From the NCBI RefSeq assembly GCF_022346605.1, contig NZ_JAKRNT010000002.1, forward strand, positions 310,001-374,000: a stretch of 64,000 bases of DNA, in the 5' to 3' direction. This document shows positions 7,119 through 15,934 of the stretch, piece by piece. The position numbers and the translations under genes are program-made. Position 1 is the first letter of the stretch. Every line of letters starts with the position of its first letter. This stretch comes from Sporosarcina sp. ACRSL (GTDB taxonomy: Bacteria; Bacillota; Bacilli; Bacillales_A; Planococcaceae). A model generated the notes under the pieces. It was not told the origin of the DNA. It worked only from the letters and a program-made list of their open reading frames with translations, and searched no databases.

Positions 7119-7772
7119 TCAGTACCTCACTTTCTTTTCGAGCAAAGTTGCTCCGCCTGTAAATAAGACAATTGCAACAATAATGTACAGTGATGTGCCG
7201 GTAAAGGATCCAGAGATCTTCCAGACAAACTCCATAACACCCCATACGGTAAATCCTACAAAAATAAGCAACAGCATAACAACCCCTGCCAACAAGCGAA
7301 CCCTCACTGCCAACATCTTATAAATCACCCAAATTAATAAGCTGACAGACATCATGAATATAGTATTGACGAGCACTTTTACTAGTATTGCCAAATCGGG
7401 GACGATACCTACAATTCCACCGATGAAATATGCAATTATCGCTATACCGGTCCAAATTAGAAAGGATCCAGCTATCAAGATAACCGCTGCTATTACCTTG
7501 ACACCTAAGAGCTGTGCAATCGAAGCGGGCGAATGTAGCCATAGATCAGGCTCCTTCATATCTGTATGGAGACTTTGAAGGAAAAGCGCTGCTCCGATAA
7601 AAATATGCATCGTTGAAAACATATTAGTAAGCTCATCTGATTCAACAATGCCACCAACTGCAGCCGGTGCGAAACTCGACACTGCAATTACGATAAAGCT
7701 AAAGGTAAAGAAAATCATCGACATTCGCATAAGCATCCATTCTTTTTTGAATAAACCGCTCCACCTATTCAT
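7119..7772 (-). CDS. ABC-2 type membrane subunit (217 aa)
   Basis: The protein has about six hydrophobic segments (for example SMIFFTFSFIVIAVSSFA, AAVILIAGSFLIWTGIAIIAYFI, VNTIFMMSVSLLIWVIY, LYIIVAIVLFTGGATLLEKKVRY). N-terminal MNRWSGLFKKEWMLMRMSM resembles MKQWNGLLRKEWIQWRWML of the next gene, so the two are paralogous partners, probably forming a heterodimeric channel with the YtrB-like ATPase. Both contain a DLWLHSPAS/DLWLHSTAS motif. Its start overlaps the upstream permease by four bases (ATGA). The substrate is unknown. Confidence 0.85.
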   Translation of the reverse strand: MNRWSGLFKKEWMLMRMSMIFFTFSFIVIAVSSFAPAAVGGIVESDELTNMFSTMHIFIGAALFLQSLHTDMKEPDLWLHSPASIAQLLGVKVIAAVILIAGSFLIWTGIAIIAYFIGGIVGIVPDLAILVKVLVNTIFMMSVSLLIWVIYKMLAVRVRLLAGVVMLLLIFVGFTVWGVMEFVWKISGSFTGTSLYIIVAIVLFTGGATLLEKKVRY

Positions 7773-8551
7773 AACCTCACCTGCTTATCGAATATGCTAA
7801 TTCCTCCCAGGAATAACCCAACTGTAAAGAGTACCGCCCATAATAAATCACCTGCATATAGAACCGTTTCGGTATAGGCGAAGAAGCCGTACCCGATTTC
7901 GAGCGTCGGGTTTTTAATCGCCATCAGATCGATTTTGCCGAATTTGCTAAGCTTCTCGTAAAAGCTGGAATTTACAACTTCCCCATACACTCTGATCGAT
8001 AGGATGAATAGAACGAGTGTAATCGCAATGGAAAAGCTATTAACAAACCGTTTTAGCAGTTGATCGATAACGAGGAAGAAAAAGCCGATGACCATGTACA
8101 TGAGCGACGCAAAGAAAATAAAGGTGATGAACAAACTCCCGAAAAAGAATAGTTCGTCGAACGTTATGATTGATACATCACTGATTGCATAACGAATGGC
8201 GAGAACAGCCGTCGGAATGAGCAAACTTCCAACTCCAATAAGTGCAGCCATCGTCATTTTTGCTCCAACAAGCTTTGTCGTAGATGCCGTCGAATGCAGC
8301 CACAAATCCGGGTGTTTTAAATCGCGATTGACCATTGTCGCTAATGAAATGACAGGCACTAACGCACTGAAACCCGCCACCAAAAAGCAAAGGACCATCG
8401 TAGCCTCAAAAACAGAAAAGGCATTCACTGCAAACACTTTGGCAACAGACGGTAGAACGAACAACCCTGTCACCAATAGAATCGCCAGCACCAGTAACAT
8501 CCATCTCCACTGGATCCATTCCTTCCGCAATAAACCATTCCACTGTTTCAT
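7769..8551 (-). CDS. ABC-2 type membrane subunit (260 aa), first gene of the GntR-controlled operon
   Basis: A 260-residue membrane protein with about six hydrophobic helices (WMLLVLAILLVTGLFVLP, VLCFLVAGFSALVPVISLA, LFITFIFFASLMYMVIGFFFLV, LLWAVLFTVGLFLGGISIF). It shares the DLKHPDLWLHSTASTTKLVGAKM motif region with the following gene. AGAAGGAG lies 8 nt before the ATG. The operon order is permease, permease, GntR, ATPase, all overlapping or within 3 nt. In the Ytr family such sets are induced by cell-envelope antibiotics; whether that holds here is inference. Confidence 0.85.
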   Translation of the reverse strand: MKQWNGLLRKEWIQWRWMLLVLAILLVTGLFVLPSVAKVFAVNAFSVFEATMVLCFLVAGFSALVPVISLATMVNRDLKHPDLWLHSTASTTKLVGAKMTMAALIGVGSLLIPTAVLAIRYAISDVSIITFDELFFFGSLFITFIFFASLMYMVIGFFFLVIDQLLKRFVNSFSIAITLVLFILSIRVYGEVVNSSFYEKLSKFGKIDLMAIKNPTLEIGYGFFAYTETVLYAGDLLWAVLFTVGLFLGGISIFDKQVRL

Positions 8552-8573
8552 ATGTCTATCTCCTTCTGTACCG

Positions 8574-8595
8574 GTGTATTAGTTACATAGTACAC
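8574..8595 (-). promoter_or_regulatory. Probable YtrA-type operator at the ABC operon promoter
   Basis: GTGTATTA and TAGTACAC form an inverted repeat with a 6-bp spacer (one mismatch), 23 bp before the first gene. It overlaps a possible -10 (TACTAT, 18 bp after TTTACA on the minus strand). Position and symmetry suit repression by the operon's own GntR protein. Confidence 0.5.
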
Positions 8596-8647
8596 TATAA
8601 TCTCGGAAAGTGTAAAGTGATTTGAGTGATTAATTTGAAATGAATCT

Positions 8648-8781
8648 AAAGTCCCTGTTTGGTGATATTCTCTTTTATTCAATAGATAACTCCTCTTATT
8701 CAATAGATAACTCTCTGGATTCGATAGATAACTTCTTCCATTCAATAGATAATTTCCCCGATTCAATAGATAAGCTTCAGC
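8648..8781. repeat. 21-bp phased intergenic array B (word AATAGATAAC)
   Basis: Units start at 8677, 8698, 8719, 8740 and 8761, exactly 21 bp apart, each opening ATTCAATAGATAA (ATTCGATAGATAA once) followed by about 8 unrelated bases. Upstream at 8648-8655 is AAAGTCCC, followed by one divergent 21-bp unit (8656-8676). This is the head seen in the GCGCATAAC arrays, so a different word is carried on the same frame. It fills the divergent gap of about 380 bp between the ABC operon and the VOC gene; nothing else was found there apart from the operator. Confidence 0.85.
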
Positions 8782-8935
8782 AAAGGAATTGAGTGGATCA
8801 ACTTGCACTATGACGCTTATTGAAAAATGAATCCATTATAACTAATACTTATACATAACGTTTCATTTCCCGTCATAGCCTCTCCTATCCACATCATTTA
8901 CACTGGAGATACAACGACAAAAGGGGCGAATGACG

Positions 8936-9304
8936 ATGACTCAATTTCTCACCGGTATCGACCATATCCAAATCGCGGCACCTCCTCATTCGGAAGAACA
9001 GGCACGTGAATTTTACGGTCAACTGCTTGGTATGGAAGAAATCCCGAAGCCTGAAAACTTGCAAGGACGCGGCGGTTGCTGGTTCAAATGCTGCAACCAA
9101 GAAGTCCATATTGGCATCCAAGCTGATTTTACACCCGCCAAAAAAGCGCATCCCGGCTTCACCGTACATGCGCTTGACCAACTGAAATCCCGTTTAGAAA
9201 CAGCAGGATACGAAATTTCAGAAGAACCGCCGATCGAAGGCCGTGCCCGCTTCTTCACACACGACCCGTTCGGCAACCGTATTGAGTTTTTGGAGTTTCA
9301 TTAA
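8936..9304 (+). CDS. VOC-superfamily (glyoxalase-like) protein
   Basis: A 122-residue protein with two beta-alpha-beta-beta-beta modules: FLTGIDHIQIAAPPHSEEQAREFYGQLLG and later HPGFTVHALDQLKSRLETAGY ending FTHDPFGNRIEFLEFH. The His in DHIQIA, a mid-protein His-Ile-Gly-Ile and the Glu in IEFLEF are the usual metal-ligand positions of the fold. The Cys-Trp-Phe-Lys-Cys-Cys stretch is unusual for the family. ATG codons at 8930 and 8936 are both in frame; the second is 9 nt from AAGGGG and is preferred. The reaction is unknown. Its stop overlaps the convergent gene by four bases. Confidence 0.82.
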   Translation: MTQFLTGIDHIQIAAPPHSEEQAREFYGQLLGMEEIPKPENLQGRGGCWFKCCNQEVHIGIQADFTPAKKAHPGFTVHALDQLKSRLETAGYEISEEPPIEGRARFFTHDPFGNRIEFLEFH

Positions 9305-10251
9305 GACACGATAATATCCTTCTCCTGCTGATCCAGACGATTTAACTCTTCCATCGCTTCATTACGTTTCCGCCGCAACTGGTCCTGCACGCGGCGGACA
9401 TCTTGGAGCACGGAGTTTAGCTTGCTTTTCGCGTCCGTAATCCGCGAATGCACCGCCCAGTCGGAGAAAATGTTATCAAAGAAAATGTCCGTAAATGTGA
9501 AAATGTCATTTTGGTTCACCTTGAACGATTCCGTTGCGGCGTTTTGGACGTCCATCAATTCCGTCTCATAATGGCGGAGAGCCCGCTGTGCGCGGTGTAC
9601 AAGATCATCCGAGCTGTTCATTTCCGAATACTTCATCGCAGAAACGATGAGGCCGCCGCCTAAAAACGTATCCCACATCGACAGCCCTTCCGCATTGCCT
9701 AACTTATCGAGCGCAGCGTCAAGAGCACGTTTTGCTTTCTCACCTGCCTCATAGGCTTCATCAATTTCTCTCATTAACGAACGGACCCGCACACGGTCAT
9801 CAGCAATTTTCTGCAGCGTCCCATTTGCGACTGTATCGTTTTGCCGAATCCATGCCTCTTTCTCTTTTAAAAAGTCCGCCCAATCCTCATCAATATAAAG
9901 GAAATCCTCACGATTCATTTGCTCGCGTAGCCGCCTGACTTCAGCTTCTAAATCCGTCACTGTCTTTTCGGCTTCATTGTATTTCAGCTCGGCTTCTGCG
10001 ACTTCATTAATCTCCTTTTCCATCTGTTCATCCCATTTGCCCGTCCACTCTTTAATTTTATTCATGAATGAAAATTTTCCCAGCTTCACTACATCCTGCT
10101 GTTCCTTTGTTAGTTGCCGATGCAGCCGATCACGCAATTGGACTGCTTCCTTGTATTGTGCCTCCGCACCATCAAGCCTGCGCTTCACTCGATTTCGCTC
10201 ATTCCGGAGCATCGTCAACTCCATTTGCCGTTCATGGATATCCGCTCTCAT
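9301..10251 (-). CDS. Uncharacterised coiled-coil protein
   Basis: About 316 residues, almost entirely charged helix: residues 1-125 and 150-195 are strongly coiled-coil (MRADIHERQMELTMLRNERN; DLEAEVRRLREQMNRED), followed by LSMWDTFLGGGLIVSAMKYSEMNSSDDL and a final coiled-coil segment. There is no signal peptide; one short hydrophobic patch (GGGLIVSAM) would hardly span a membrane. I do not recognise the family. The ATG at 10251 is 8 nt from GGAG; a GTG at 10260 overlaps that site. Array C lies directly upstream, and the end overlaps the convergent VOC gene by four bases. Confidence 0.75.
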   Translation of the reverse strand: MRADIHERQMELTMLRNERNRVKRRLDGAEAQYKEAVQLRDRLHRQLTKEQQDVVKLGKFSFMNKIKEWTGKWDEQMEKEINEVAEAELKYNEAEKTVTDLEAEVRRLREQMNREDFLYIDEDWADFLKEKEAWIRQNDTVANGTLQKIADDRVRVRSLMREIDEAYEAGEKAKRALDAALDKLGNAEGLSMWDTFLGGGLIVSAMKYSEMNSSDDLVHRAQRALRHYETELMDVQNAATESFKVNQNDIFTFTDIFFDNIFSDWAVHSRITDAKSKLNSVLQDVRRVQDQLRRKRNEAMEELNRLDQQEKDIIVS

Positions 10252-10325
10252 CGTCCTCACTCCTTTCCTTATATACGGAAAATGTCAGTTTAGGTTTCAG
10301 TGGAGAGCTGCGATTCACTGAGTCC

Positions 10326-10459
10326 AAAGTCCCGAAATGAGCATAACTTGTACAAAATCGCGCATAACTCATGTAAACTCGCGCATATCGACTCCCAACT
10401 CGCGCATTTGACCATAAAACTTGCTCATAACTCGCCTAAACTCGCGCAATACCGCACAA
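10326..10459. repeat. 21-bp phased intergenic array C (word GCGCATAAC)
   Basis: AAAGTCCC at 10326-10333 is followed by six 21-bp units starting at 10334, 10355, 10376, 10397, 10418 and 10439. Each has a variant of CGCGCATAAC at its 5th-14th bases. The first unit (GAAATGAGCATAAC) is nearly identical to the first unit of array F at 45090. It sits between the coiled-coil gene and the thioesterase gene; the 324-bp gap holds nothing else but the thioesterase terminator. Confidence 0.87.
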
Positions 10460-10554
10460 TCTCAATAATTAAAGGCTCTAATTTGTCAAAACCACTCCTC
10501 GCAACGGTAAAAATCCATAGACAGCGAGACTCCCGCGTGCAGATATCACCATAC

Positions 10555-10581
10555 AAAAAAGCCGCCTATAGAAAGGCGACT
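10555..10581 (-). terminator. Terminator of the thioesterase gene
   Basis: AGTCGCC and GGCGGCT pair around TTTCTATA, followed by T6 on the minus strand, 4 nt past the stop codon. Confidence 0.8.
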
Positions 10582-10584
10582 TCC

Positions 10585-11061
10585 TCAATGTTTAATTTCC
10601 CTTCGCAGCTTCCGGTGCTCTCTGCGTGCGGGACCCGTTTCAAATAACCGTTTTTCTGCTTCGGTTTCCGGATAGATGCCCGGAACCGGGGTCGGTTTGT
10701 TGTTTTCATCCATGGCGACCATCGTCAAAAATGATTCCGTTGTCAGCTTTGTTGCTCCTGTCACCAAATCCCTGGAATGCACCGTGACGAATACTTCCAT
10801 CGACGTGCGGCCTGTCGAACTGACGACTGCCTCAAGTTCGAGCACGTCCCCGACTTTTGCGGAAGACAAGAAGTCAACCGAATCGATGGAGGCCGTGACA
10901 GCAGCGGCCCTATTGGAATGCTTCATCGCCGCAATCGCAGCAATTTCATCTATGTACGCCAGTACCTTTCCACCAAAAATTGTTTGCATATGGTTCGTGT
11001 CCGGCGGTAATACAAGCTTCGTAACGATTGTCCGTGAATAGCTCATCGGTCGTTGTTCCAT
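10585..11061 (-). CDS. Acyl-CoA thioesterase, hotdog fold (YkhA type)
   Basis: A 158-residue single hotdog-domain protein. Diagnostic sequence is VLPPDTNHMQTIFGGKVLAYIDEIAAIAAMKHSN, where the N-H-x-x-T-x-F-G-G segment with the following Asp carries the active site, then SIDSVDFLSSAKVGDVLELEA and the TKLTTESFLTMVAMDE strand. The family hydrolyses medium and long acyl-CoA in the cytoplasm. The ATG at 11061 is 9 nt from GGGAG; an ATG at 11070 abuts that site. It is a single gene with its own terminator, separated by about 50 bp from the nik operon's end. Confidence 0.9.
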   Translation of the reverse strand: MEQRPMSYSRTIVTKLVLPPDTNHMQTIFGGKVLAYIDEIAAIAAMKHSNRAAAVTASIDSVDFLSSAKVGDVLELEAVVSSTGRTSMEVFVTVHSRDLVTGATKLTTESFLTMVAMDENNKPTPVPGIYPETEAEKRLFETGPARREHRKLRREIKH

Positions 11062-11123
11062 TTTCGTCATCTCCCTTTCAATTCACCATCCAGTATACCC
11101 ACTACCGAAAAAGTTGAACAGCC

Positions 11124-11822
11124 TCACTCGAACAGCAACAAAGAATACGGGTGCGTGAATGAAAAACCGCCATCCCTTTTCACGCTTTCCTCCACAATCC
11201 TCCCGCCTTCCATCACATACACACGGTCGCATAAATGCTGAACGATTTTGAGATCATGAGAAATGAACAAAATCGCCATGCCCGTCTCCCGGTTCAATTG
11301 TCGAATCAGCTCAACGATCTCTTTTTGAATCAAACGGTCAAGATTCGACACAATTTCATCGCAAATTAATAGCTTCGGCTCTACAAGCATCGAGCGCAGC
11401 AAATTCACCCTTTGCCGTTCACCGCCGCTTAATTCCGAAGGGCGCCGATCCAAGTGTTTTTCTTCCAAACCAACCTTTCCGAGCATCGTACTTATATAGG
11501 CATCACGATTCCTTTTCATCATCCGAAGTGGCTCCCTAAGGATATTGCGGACCGTCCACGAAGGATTCAATGCGGCGGTTGCATTTTGGAAGACGATTTG
11601 GTTGGAGGCATAGAAGTTATCTGAACCCAAGAATGAAATCTTTCCTTCATCCACAGGTTCCAACTGCATGATGAGGCGTGCCAACGTACTTTTCCCGCTG
11701 CCACTTTCACCGACGATTCCGACGAGCTCGCCTTTCCCGACCGTCAAATTAATATCATGCAATACAGGTTTTCTTCGTTTCCCCTTGCCATAGCTTTTTG
11801 AAAGATGTTCTACCTGTAGCAA
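11124..11822 (-). CDS. nikE: Nickel/peptide ABC importer ATPase, second subunit
   Basis: A 232-residue ATPase: Walker A GESGSGKST (about 37-45), Q-loop IVFQNATAALNPSWTV, signature LSGGERQRVNLLRSM, Walker B LLICDEIVSNLD, H-loop LFISHDL. It is shorter than DppF because it lacks most of the C-terminal oligopeptide-type extension, as NikE does. The start is TTG with GGAGG 8 nt before. It is the last gene of the run ureABCEFGD followed by five importer genes, so it probably serves nickel supply to urease. The Opp/Nik family also carries peptides and metallophores, so the substrate is inferred from context. Confidence 0.75.
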   Translation of the reverse strand: MLQVEHLSKSYGKGKRRKPVLHDINLTVGKGELVGIVGESGSGKSTLARLIMQLEPVDEGKISFLGSDNFYASNQIVFQNATAALNPSWTVRNILREPLRMMKRNRDAYISTMLGKVGLEEKHLDRRPSELSGGERQRVNLLRSMLVEPKLLICDEIVSNLDRLIQKEIVELIRQLNRETGMAILFISHDLKIVQHLCDRVYVMEGGRIVEESVKRDGGFSFTHPYSLLLFE

Positions 11823-11840
11823 GGCCCACGCCTCCTTCCT

Positions 11841-12587
11841 TTAAAATCGGCTGTCCAGCAACCGCTTTGTATAGTCATGCGTTGGTCGTGAAAAGATTTC
11901 CGAGACTGTACCCGTCTCTACGATTTCACCTTTTTGCATGACGATCATTTCATCAGCCAAACCCGTCACAACATCCAAATCGTGTGTGATGAGAAGAACC
12001 GTCGTTCCGTTTTCATTCAACAACCGGAGCCATTTCAAAAATTCCTTCTGAACGACTTTATCGAGCGCTGATGTCGGTTCATCCGCGATCAGCAAGGCCG
12101 GTTTGACATACAAAGCGCACGCAATCATGCACCGTTGCAGCATGCCACCCGATAATTCAAATGGATATCGGTCCAAAATGTCAGCGGACAAACCCAGCTT
12201 CCCTAGAATATCCTTCATCTTTTTCCGGTAGGTAGTATGATCTTCGCCGATCCTTCCTGCGGAAAACGCATATAGCTGCCGGTCCATTTTTATGCTTGGA
12301 TTAAAACTGTTCATCGCGTCCTGAAAAATTGTGAAAAACTCATTCTTTCGTATAGCTGTTACTTCTTCCTTCGTTGCCTCCAGCAAATTAGCGCTTTTAT
12401 AACGTATTTCACCAGAGGTATTTGCACCTGCAGGCAATATTTTTAACAACGCCGCAACCGTCATACTTTTTCCACTGCCGCTTTCACCGATCATTGCTGT
12501 GATTTTCCCATTCGGAATGAAAAACGAGCTCCTATTCACGACAGTCGCTCCATTGACAACAATCGTTAATTCCTTCACCTCAAGCAT
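11841..12587 (-). CDS. nikD: Nickel/peptide ABC importer ATPase, first subunit
   Basis: A 248-residue ATPase with Walker A GESGSGKSM (about 33-41), Q-loop FTIFQDAMNSFNPSIKM, signature LSGGMLQRCMIACAL, Walker B LLIADEPTSALDKV and H-loop LLITHDLDVV. The signature reads LSGGMLQR as in NikD, where Opp-type D subunits read FSGGMRQR. It pairs with the following nikE product to power the membrane subunits. The gene starts 8 bp inside the end of the nikC gene, so the genes are translationally coupled. Nickel is the likely substrate because the operon continues from urease accessory genes. Confidence 0.78.
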   Translation of the reverse strand: MLEVKELTIVVNGATVVNRSSFFIPNGKITAMIGESGSGKSMTVAALLKILPAGANTSGEIRYKSANLLEATKEEVTAIRKNEFFTIFQDAMNSFNPSIKMDRQLYAFSAGRIGEDHTTYRKKMKDILGKLGLSADILDRYPFELSGGMLQRCMIACALYVKPALLIADEPTSALDKVVQKEFLKWLRLLNENGTTVLLITHDLDVVTGLADEMIVMQKGEIVETGTVSEIFSRPTHDYTKRLLDSRF

Positions 12588-13392
12588 GGAACCGCCCCCT
12601 TCCCGAATCCTTCATCGCTTCACCAATAAAGTTAATGGAAAGGATCGTCAGAAAGATCAGCATTCCAGGAAACAAGCCGATCCACCAGGCACCGATCAAT
12701 ATATCGTTTTGCGCATTGTACAGCATATTCCCCCAGGATGGAACCGAAGGAGGAATGCCAATGCCGAGAAAACTGAGGGACACTTCGATGAACACGGCCC
12801 CTGCCAAATTGTAGATCGTCACGACGAACAACGGCGCCATGCTATTGCGCAACAGATGCCCCGTAATAATCTTCCAGGCCGGGGTTCCGAACATTTTCGC
12901 CATCTTTACATATTCCGCATCTTTCAGTCGGATGAATTCCGAGCGGACAATCCGGGCGGTCGTAAACCAACCCGTCATGCCGATAATGACCGTCATCCCC
13001 CACATCCCGCCTTGCATAATCGCTTGAAACGCCAAGACGAAGATGAGAGAAGGGATAGAAATAAGGGCTTCCAAAATCCGCATCATGACGGAGTCGGTCC
13101 ATCCTCCGACATACCCGCTAATTCCTCCGTAAATAACGCCTATTGCAAATGACAATGCGACCGACAATCCAGCGACTGTCAACGTCACCTTTCCGCCTTG
13201 CAATAAACGCGAAAAGACATCCCGTCCAAGATGGTCCGTCCCTAACAGATGCCCTTCGCCAGGAGGTGCATAAACCGCGTCCAAATCCATTTCATTCACG
13301 GGGTGAGTGGCTAGTACATCGGAAAACAATGTCAAGACGAGAGTAAGACCAAGAAGCGAGCACCAGAAGACAAGATTCTTCCTCGTTTTCAT
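12580..13392 (-). CDS. nikC: Nickel/peptide ABC importer permease NikC-like
   Basis: A 270-residue permease with a short N-terminus (one helix, LVFWCSLLGLTLVLTLFSDVLA), the GTDHLGRDVFSRLLQGGKVTLTVA entry segment typical of DppC/NikC, and the EAA loop EYVKMAKMFGTPAWKIITGHLLRN. The typical ending SLSFLGIGIPPSVPSWGNML follows. Six membrane segments are expected. It is 30-40 residues shorter than OppC proteins, in line with NikC. Four bases overlap nikB upstream (ATGA) and eight overlap nikD downstream. Confidence 0.8.
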   Translation of the reverse strand: MKTRKNLVFWCSLLGLTLVLTLFSDVLATHPVNEMDLDAVYAPPGEGHLLGTDHLGRDVFSRLLQGGKVTLTVAGLSVALSFAIGVIYGGISGYVGGWTDSVMMRILEALISIPSLIFVLAFQAIMQGGMWGMTVIIGMTGWFTTARIVRSEFIRLKDAEYVKMAKMFGTPAWKIITGHLLRNSMAPLFVVTIYNLAGAVFIEVSLSFLGIGIPPSVPSWGNMLYNAQNDILIGAWWIGLFPGMLIFLTILSINFIGEAMKDSGRGRFHA

Positions 13393-14360
13393 CCGCTCAA
13401 CTCCCCTCTCCGAAGCTTCGGGTCAAGGATGTACATAAGCACATCAATGACAAATAGGGTGATGACGACAATGAGACCTGTCAGCATAATCCCACCCATG
13501 AGCAGCGGATAGTCCTTTACCATGACGGACTTCACGAGCAATTGGCCGAGGCCCGCCCAGGAAAATAACGACTCAACGATGACGGAACCGCCAAAAAAAG
13601 ATGGAATTGTAATACCAAGGTAGTTCAAATAAGGGATGAAGGCTTTACACAGAACGCCCCGCCTAATTTCTAGCTCCTCCACCCCGTTCGCCCTTGCCAC
13701 CATCACATAATAGCTTCTCATTTCGGATTTGACACTATCTTGGAGGATGCGCGCGTAAAGGCCGACATGCGTCAACACGACAACCGATGCCGGCATAATC
13801 AGATGCTTTATTTTATCGACAAAACCCCCATCTCCACTTAGGCTCCTCGTTCCGGACGATGGCAAAACACCAAGGGTGACAGCGAATACATAAATGAATA
13901 AAATCCCGACCCAAAACGCCGGAATGGAAGAGGAAGCAATGCTGAATGTCGACAACCCCCTGTCGAGCAGCGAACCCGGTTTCATCCCAGCCGCCATCCC
14001 AAGCCAGATGGACCCGAGAATAATGAACAACATTGAGGTGCCGAACAACAATAGCGTATTCGGCAGCCTCTCTGAAAGAATCGTAGCGACAGGACGGCCA
14101 ACACTAGCAGACATGCCGAGATTCCCTGTCACCGTCTCCTTCAACCAGGCTCCATATTGGACAATCATTGGGCGATCGAGCGCAAAGGCCTTGCTGATCC
14201 GCTCTTTTTCTGCGGCAGTCAACGTTTGGGCATTGCCTCCGTAATAAGCCGTCGCAGAGCTTCCCGGTCCCGCATGCATAATGAAAAAAGAGAGGAAGCT
14301 CACGATGAAAAGGACAAGAATCCCCAACATCATGCGCTTCCCAACCCATTTAACGGTCAT
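13389..14360 (-). CDS. nikB: Nickel/peptide ABC importer permease NikB-like
   Basis: About 323 residues. It opens TVKWVGKRMMLGILVLFIVSFLSFFIMHAGPGSSATAYYGG, the standard start of OppB/DppB/NikB permeases, and has the EAA loop MRSYYVMVARANGVEELEIRRGVLCKAFIPYLNYLGI. The family ending VIVESLFSWAGLGQLLVKSVMVKDYPLLMG is present. Six membrane helices are expected. The start is the ATG at 14360 inside the last codons of nikA, with AGGAG about 10 nt upstream; an ATG-like start further up (14411) would read deep into nikA. Confidence 0.8.
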   Translation of the reverse strand: MTVKWVGKRMMLGILVLFIVSFLSFFIMHAGPGSSATAYYGGNAQTLTAAEKERISKAFALDRPMIVQYGAWLKETVTGNLGMSASVGRPVATILSERLPNTLLLFGTSMLFIILGSIWLGMAAGMKPGSLLDRGLSTFSIASSSIPAFWVGILFIYVFAVTLGVLPSSGTRSLSGDGGFVDKIKHLIMPASVVVLTHVGLYARILQDSVKSEMRSYYVMVARANGVEELEIRRGVLCKAFIPYLNYLGITIPSFFGGSVIVESLFSWAGLGQLLVKSVMVKDYPLLMGGIMLTGLIVVITLFVIDVLMYILDPKLRRGELSG

Positions 14361-15918
14361 TCCACTTCCACTCCTCGACATTCCAAAGGAAACCGGAGCC
14401 GTGATGACCAAGTGTACGCTCCTTCACGCCTTCGATATTTCCGTGAATGCCATAAACTGCATTGACGTAAGCAATAAATGCGAATGCAGGATCATCTGCA
14501 AGCTCCTCTTGAAATGTCATATAGCTTGCCTTCCGCTCATCCTCATCCATTGATAAACGACCTTTTTCAAGCAATACATCCACTTGTTCATTCGAATAAT
14601 TTCCGTAATTATAACCGAAACCCGTCAAGCTCGATTCCGAAGAATGGAATAAGCTATACGTATGATGGTCCGCGTCATACGGACTGCCCCAACCGATCAT
14701 GAATGCGTCTGTCTCTTCAATCGTAATTGCACTCCAATCAAGCGCCGCCACATCGACATCCGCACCGATCGATTTGAAGCCTTCTGCGACATAATTCGCC
14801 ATATTGACACGGACTGCGTCTGACGCAGGTGCTGTAATCGTGAAGCTCAACTTTCGGCCATCCTTGTAACGGAAGCCGTCGTTAGATTTTTCCCAACCTG
14901 CTTCATTCAACAACTGCTCGGCATGTTCGACATCGTAGCTATACATCTCAATGTTTTCATTATGAAAGGCATGCTTTTGCAACGGCGAAAAAGCCTCTTC
15001 CCCGTACCCTTTCAAAATACCTTTCACAATTCGGGCCCGATCGATGGCAAAGCTGAATGCCTGTCGTACCCGGACATCTTGCCATAAATCGTTTTGCATA
15101 TTGAATAGGATTCCTCGGTAATCTGCAGTATCGACATTGTAGATTTCCAGATGATTCCGCTTTTCCAATTCACCGACTTGCACTGGATCGAGCAAGGCGA
15201 TATCGACTTCTCCCGAAGCGAGCTGCAGCGCCCGTACATTGCTGTCGGGAATAAATTTGAAAATGACTTTCTCAATAGATGGCTTTGTACCATGGAACTG
15301 CTCATACGCTTTTAACGTCAAGCTGTTGCCGCGGTCCCAGCGATCGAACTGATAAGGTCCTGCACCGATCGGATGGCTATTGAACTCCGCCGTCCGCATA
15401 TCTACGCCGTCAAACGCATGCTTCGGCAAAATCGGCAATGTCAGTTTATCAAGGATCGGGGTGAAAGGACGCTTCAATTTCAGTTCGAATTTGTAGTCAT
15501 CGATTTTTATCAGCGACTCTACTTCTATGAAATCGGACTTCAGGAACGAAGCATTCTTGTCATCTAACACACTTTCAATTGTAAAGATGACATCTTCAGC
15601 AGTAAGCGGTTCACCGTCATGAAACTGCACGTCCTCCCTTAACTTGAATGTATACGTCAATTGGTCATCCGAAATGCTGTATGACTCTGCAATATCTGTT
15701 TTAGGTTCATTGTTTTCATCAAAACGGAAAAGTCCTCGGAACAGAAGCGCGTCTACATTCGTCTCCTCAAGAATCGGGTTCAGTCCATTAAACTCAGATT
15801 CAGAAGCATAGATTAGGGTATTATCTTTCACGACCGACGCTTCTTTTTTTCCACATCCTGCGACTGCAACGAGTAGTAGCATTCCAATTAGGACGATCAT
15901 TATTTTTCGTTTATTCAT
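14350..15918 (-). CDS. nikA: Substrate-binding lipoprotein of the Nik/Opp importer
   Basis: A 522-residue SBP_bac_5 protein. It begins MNKRKIMIVLIGMLLLVAVAGCGKKE: a signal peptide with lipobox VAGC, so it is tethered outside the membrane. Family segments are YTFKLREDVQFHDGEPLTAEDVIFTIESVLD, PIGAGPYQFDRWDRG and DVRVRQAFSFAIDR. It follows ureD by 16 bp. The link to urease makes nickel or a nickel chelate the likely ligand; several exposed His (AHHTYSLFHSS in DADHHTYSLFHSS, HHGSGF) may matter. Peptide binding cannot be excluded. The start at 15918 is chosen for the signal peptide; an upstream ATG (15960) overlaps ureD. Confidence 0.8.
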   Translation of the reverse strand: MNKRKIMIVLIGMLLLVAVAGCGKKEASVVKDNTLIYASESEFNGLNPILEETNVDALLFRGLFRFDENNEPKTDIAESYSISDDQLTYTFKLREDVQFHDGEPLTAEDVIFTIESVLDDKNASFLKSDFIEVESLIKIDDYKFELKLKRPFTPILDKLTLPILPKHAFDGVDMRTAEFNSHPIGAGPYQFDRWDRGNSLTLKAYEQFHGTKPSIEKVIFKFIPDSNVRALQLASGEVDIALLDPVQVGELEKRNHLEIYNVDTADYRGILFNMQNDLWQDVRVRQAFSFAIDRARIVKGILKGYGEEAFSPLQKHAFHNENIEMYSYDVEHAEQLLNEAGWEKSNDGFRYKDGRKLSFTITAPASDAVRVNMANYVAEGFKSIGADVDVAALDWSAITIEETDAFMIGWGSPYDADHHTYSLFHSSESSLTGFGYNYGNYSNEQVDVLLEKGRLSMDEDERKASYMTFQEELADDPAFAFIAYVNAVYGIHGNIEGVKERTLGHHGSGFLWNVEEWKWNDR

Positions 15919-15934
15919 CGTTTCCTCCGCACTT

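Noticed and set aside
8548..8808. Heptad-repeat protein (YLLNRGN, YLLNGRS and so on), minus strand
   Set aside because: A 21-bp DNA period forces a 7-residue period in any open frame. No ribosome site, and the frames in the other arrays (387-578, 10300-10647, 21832-22014, 44957-45163, 55593-55850) have unrelated sequences.
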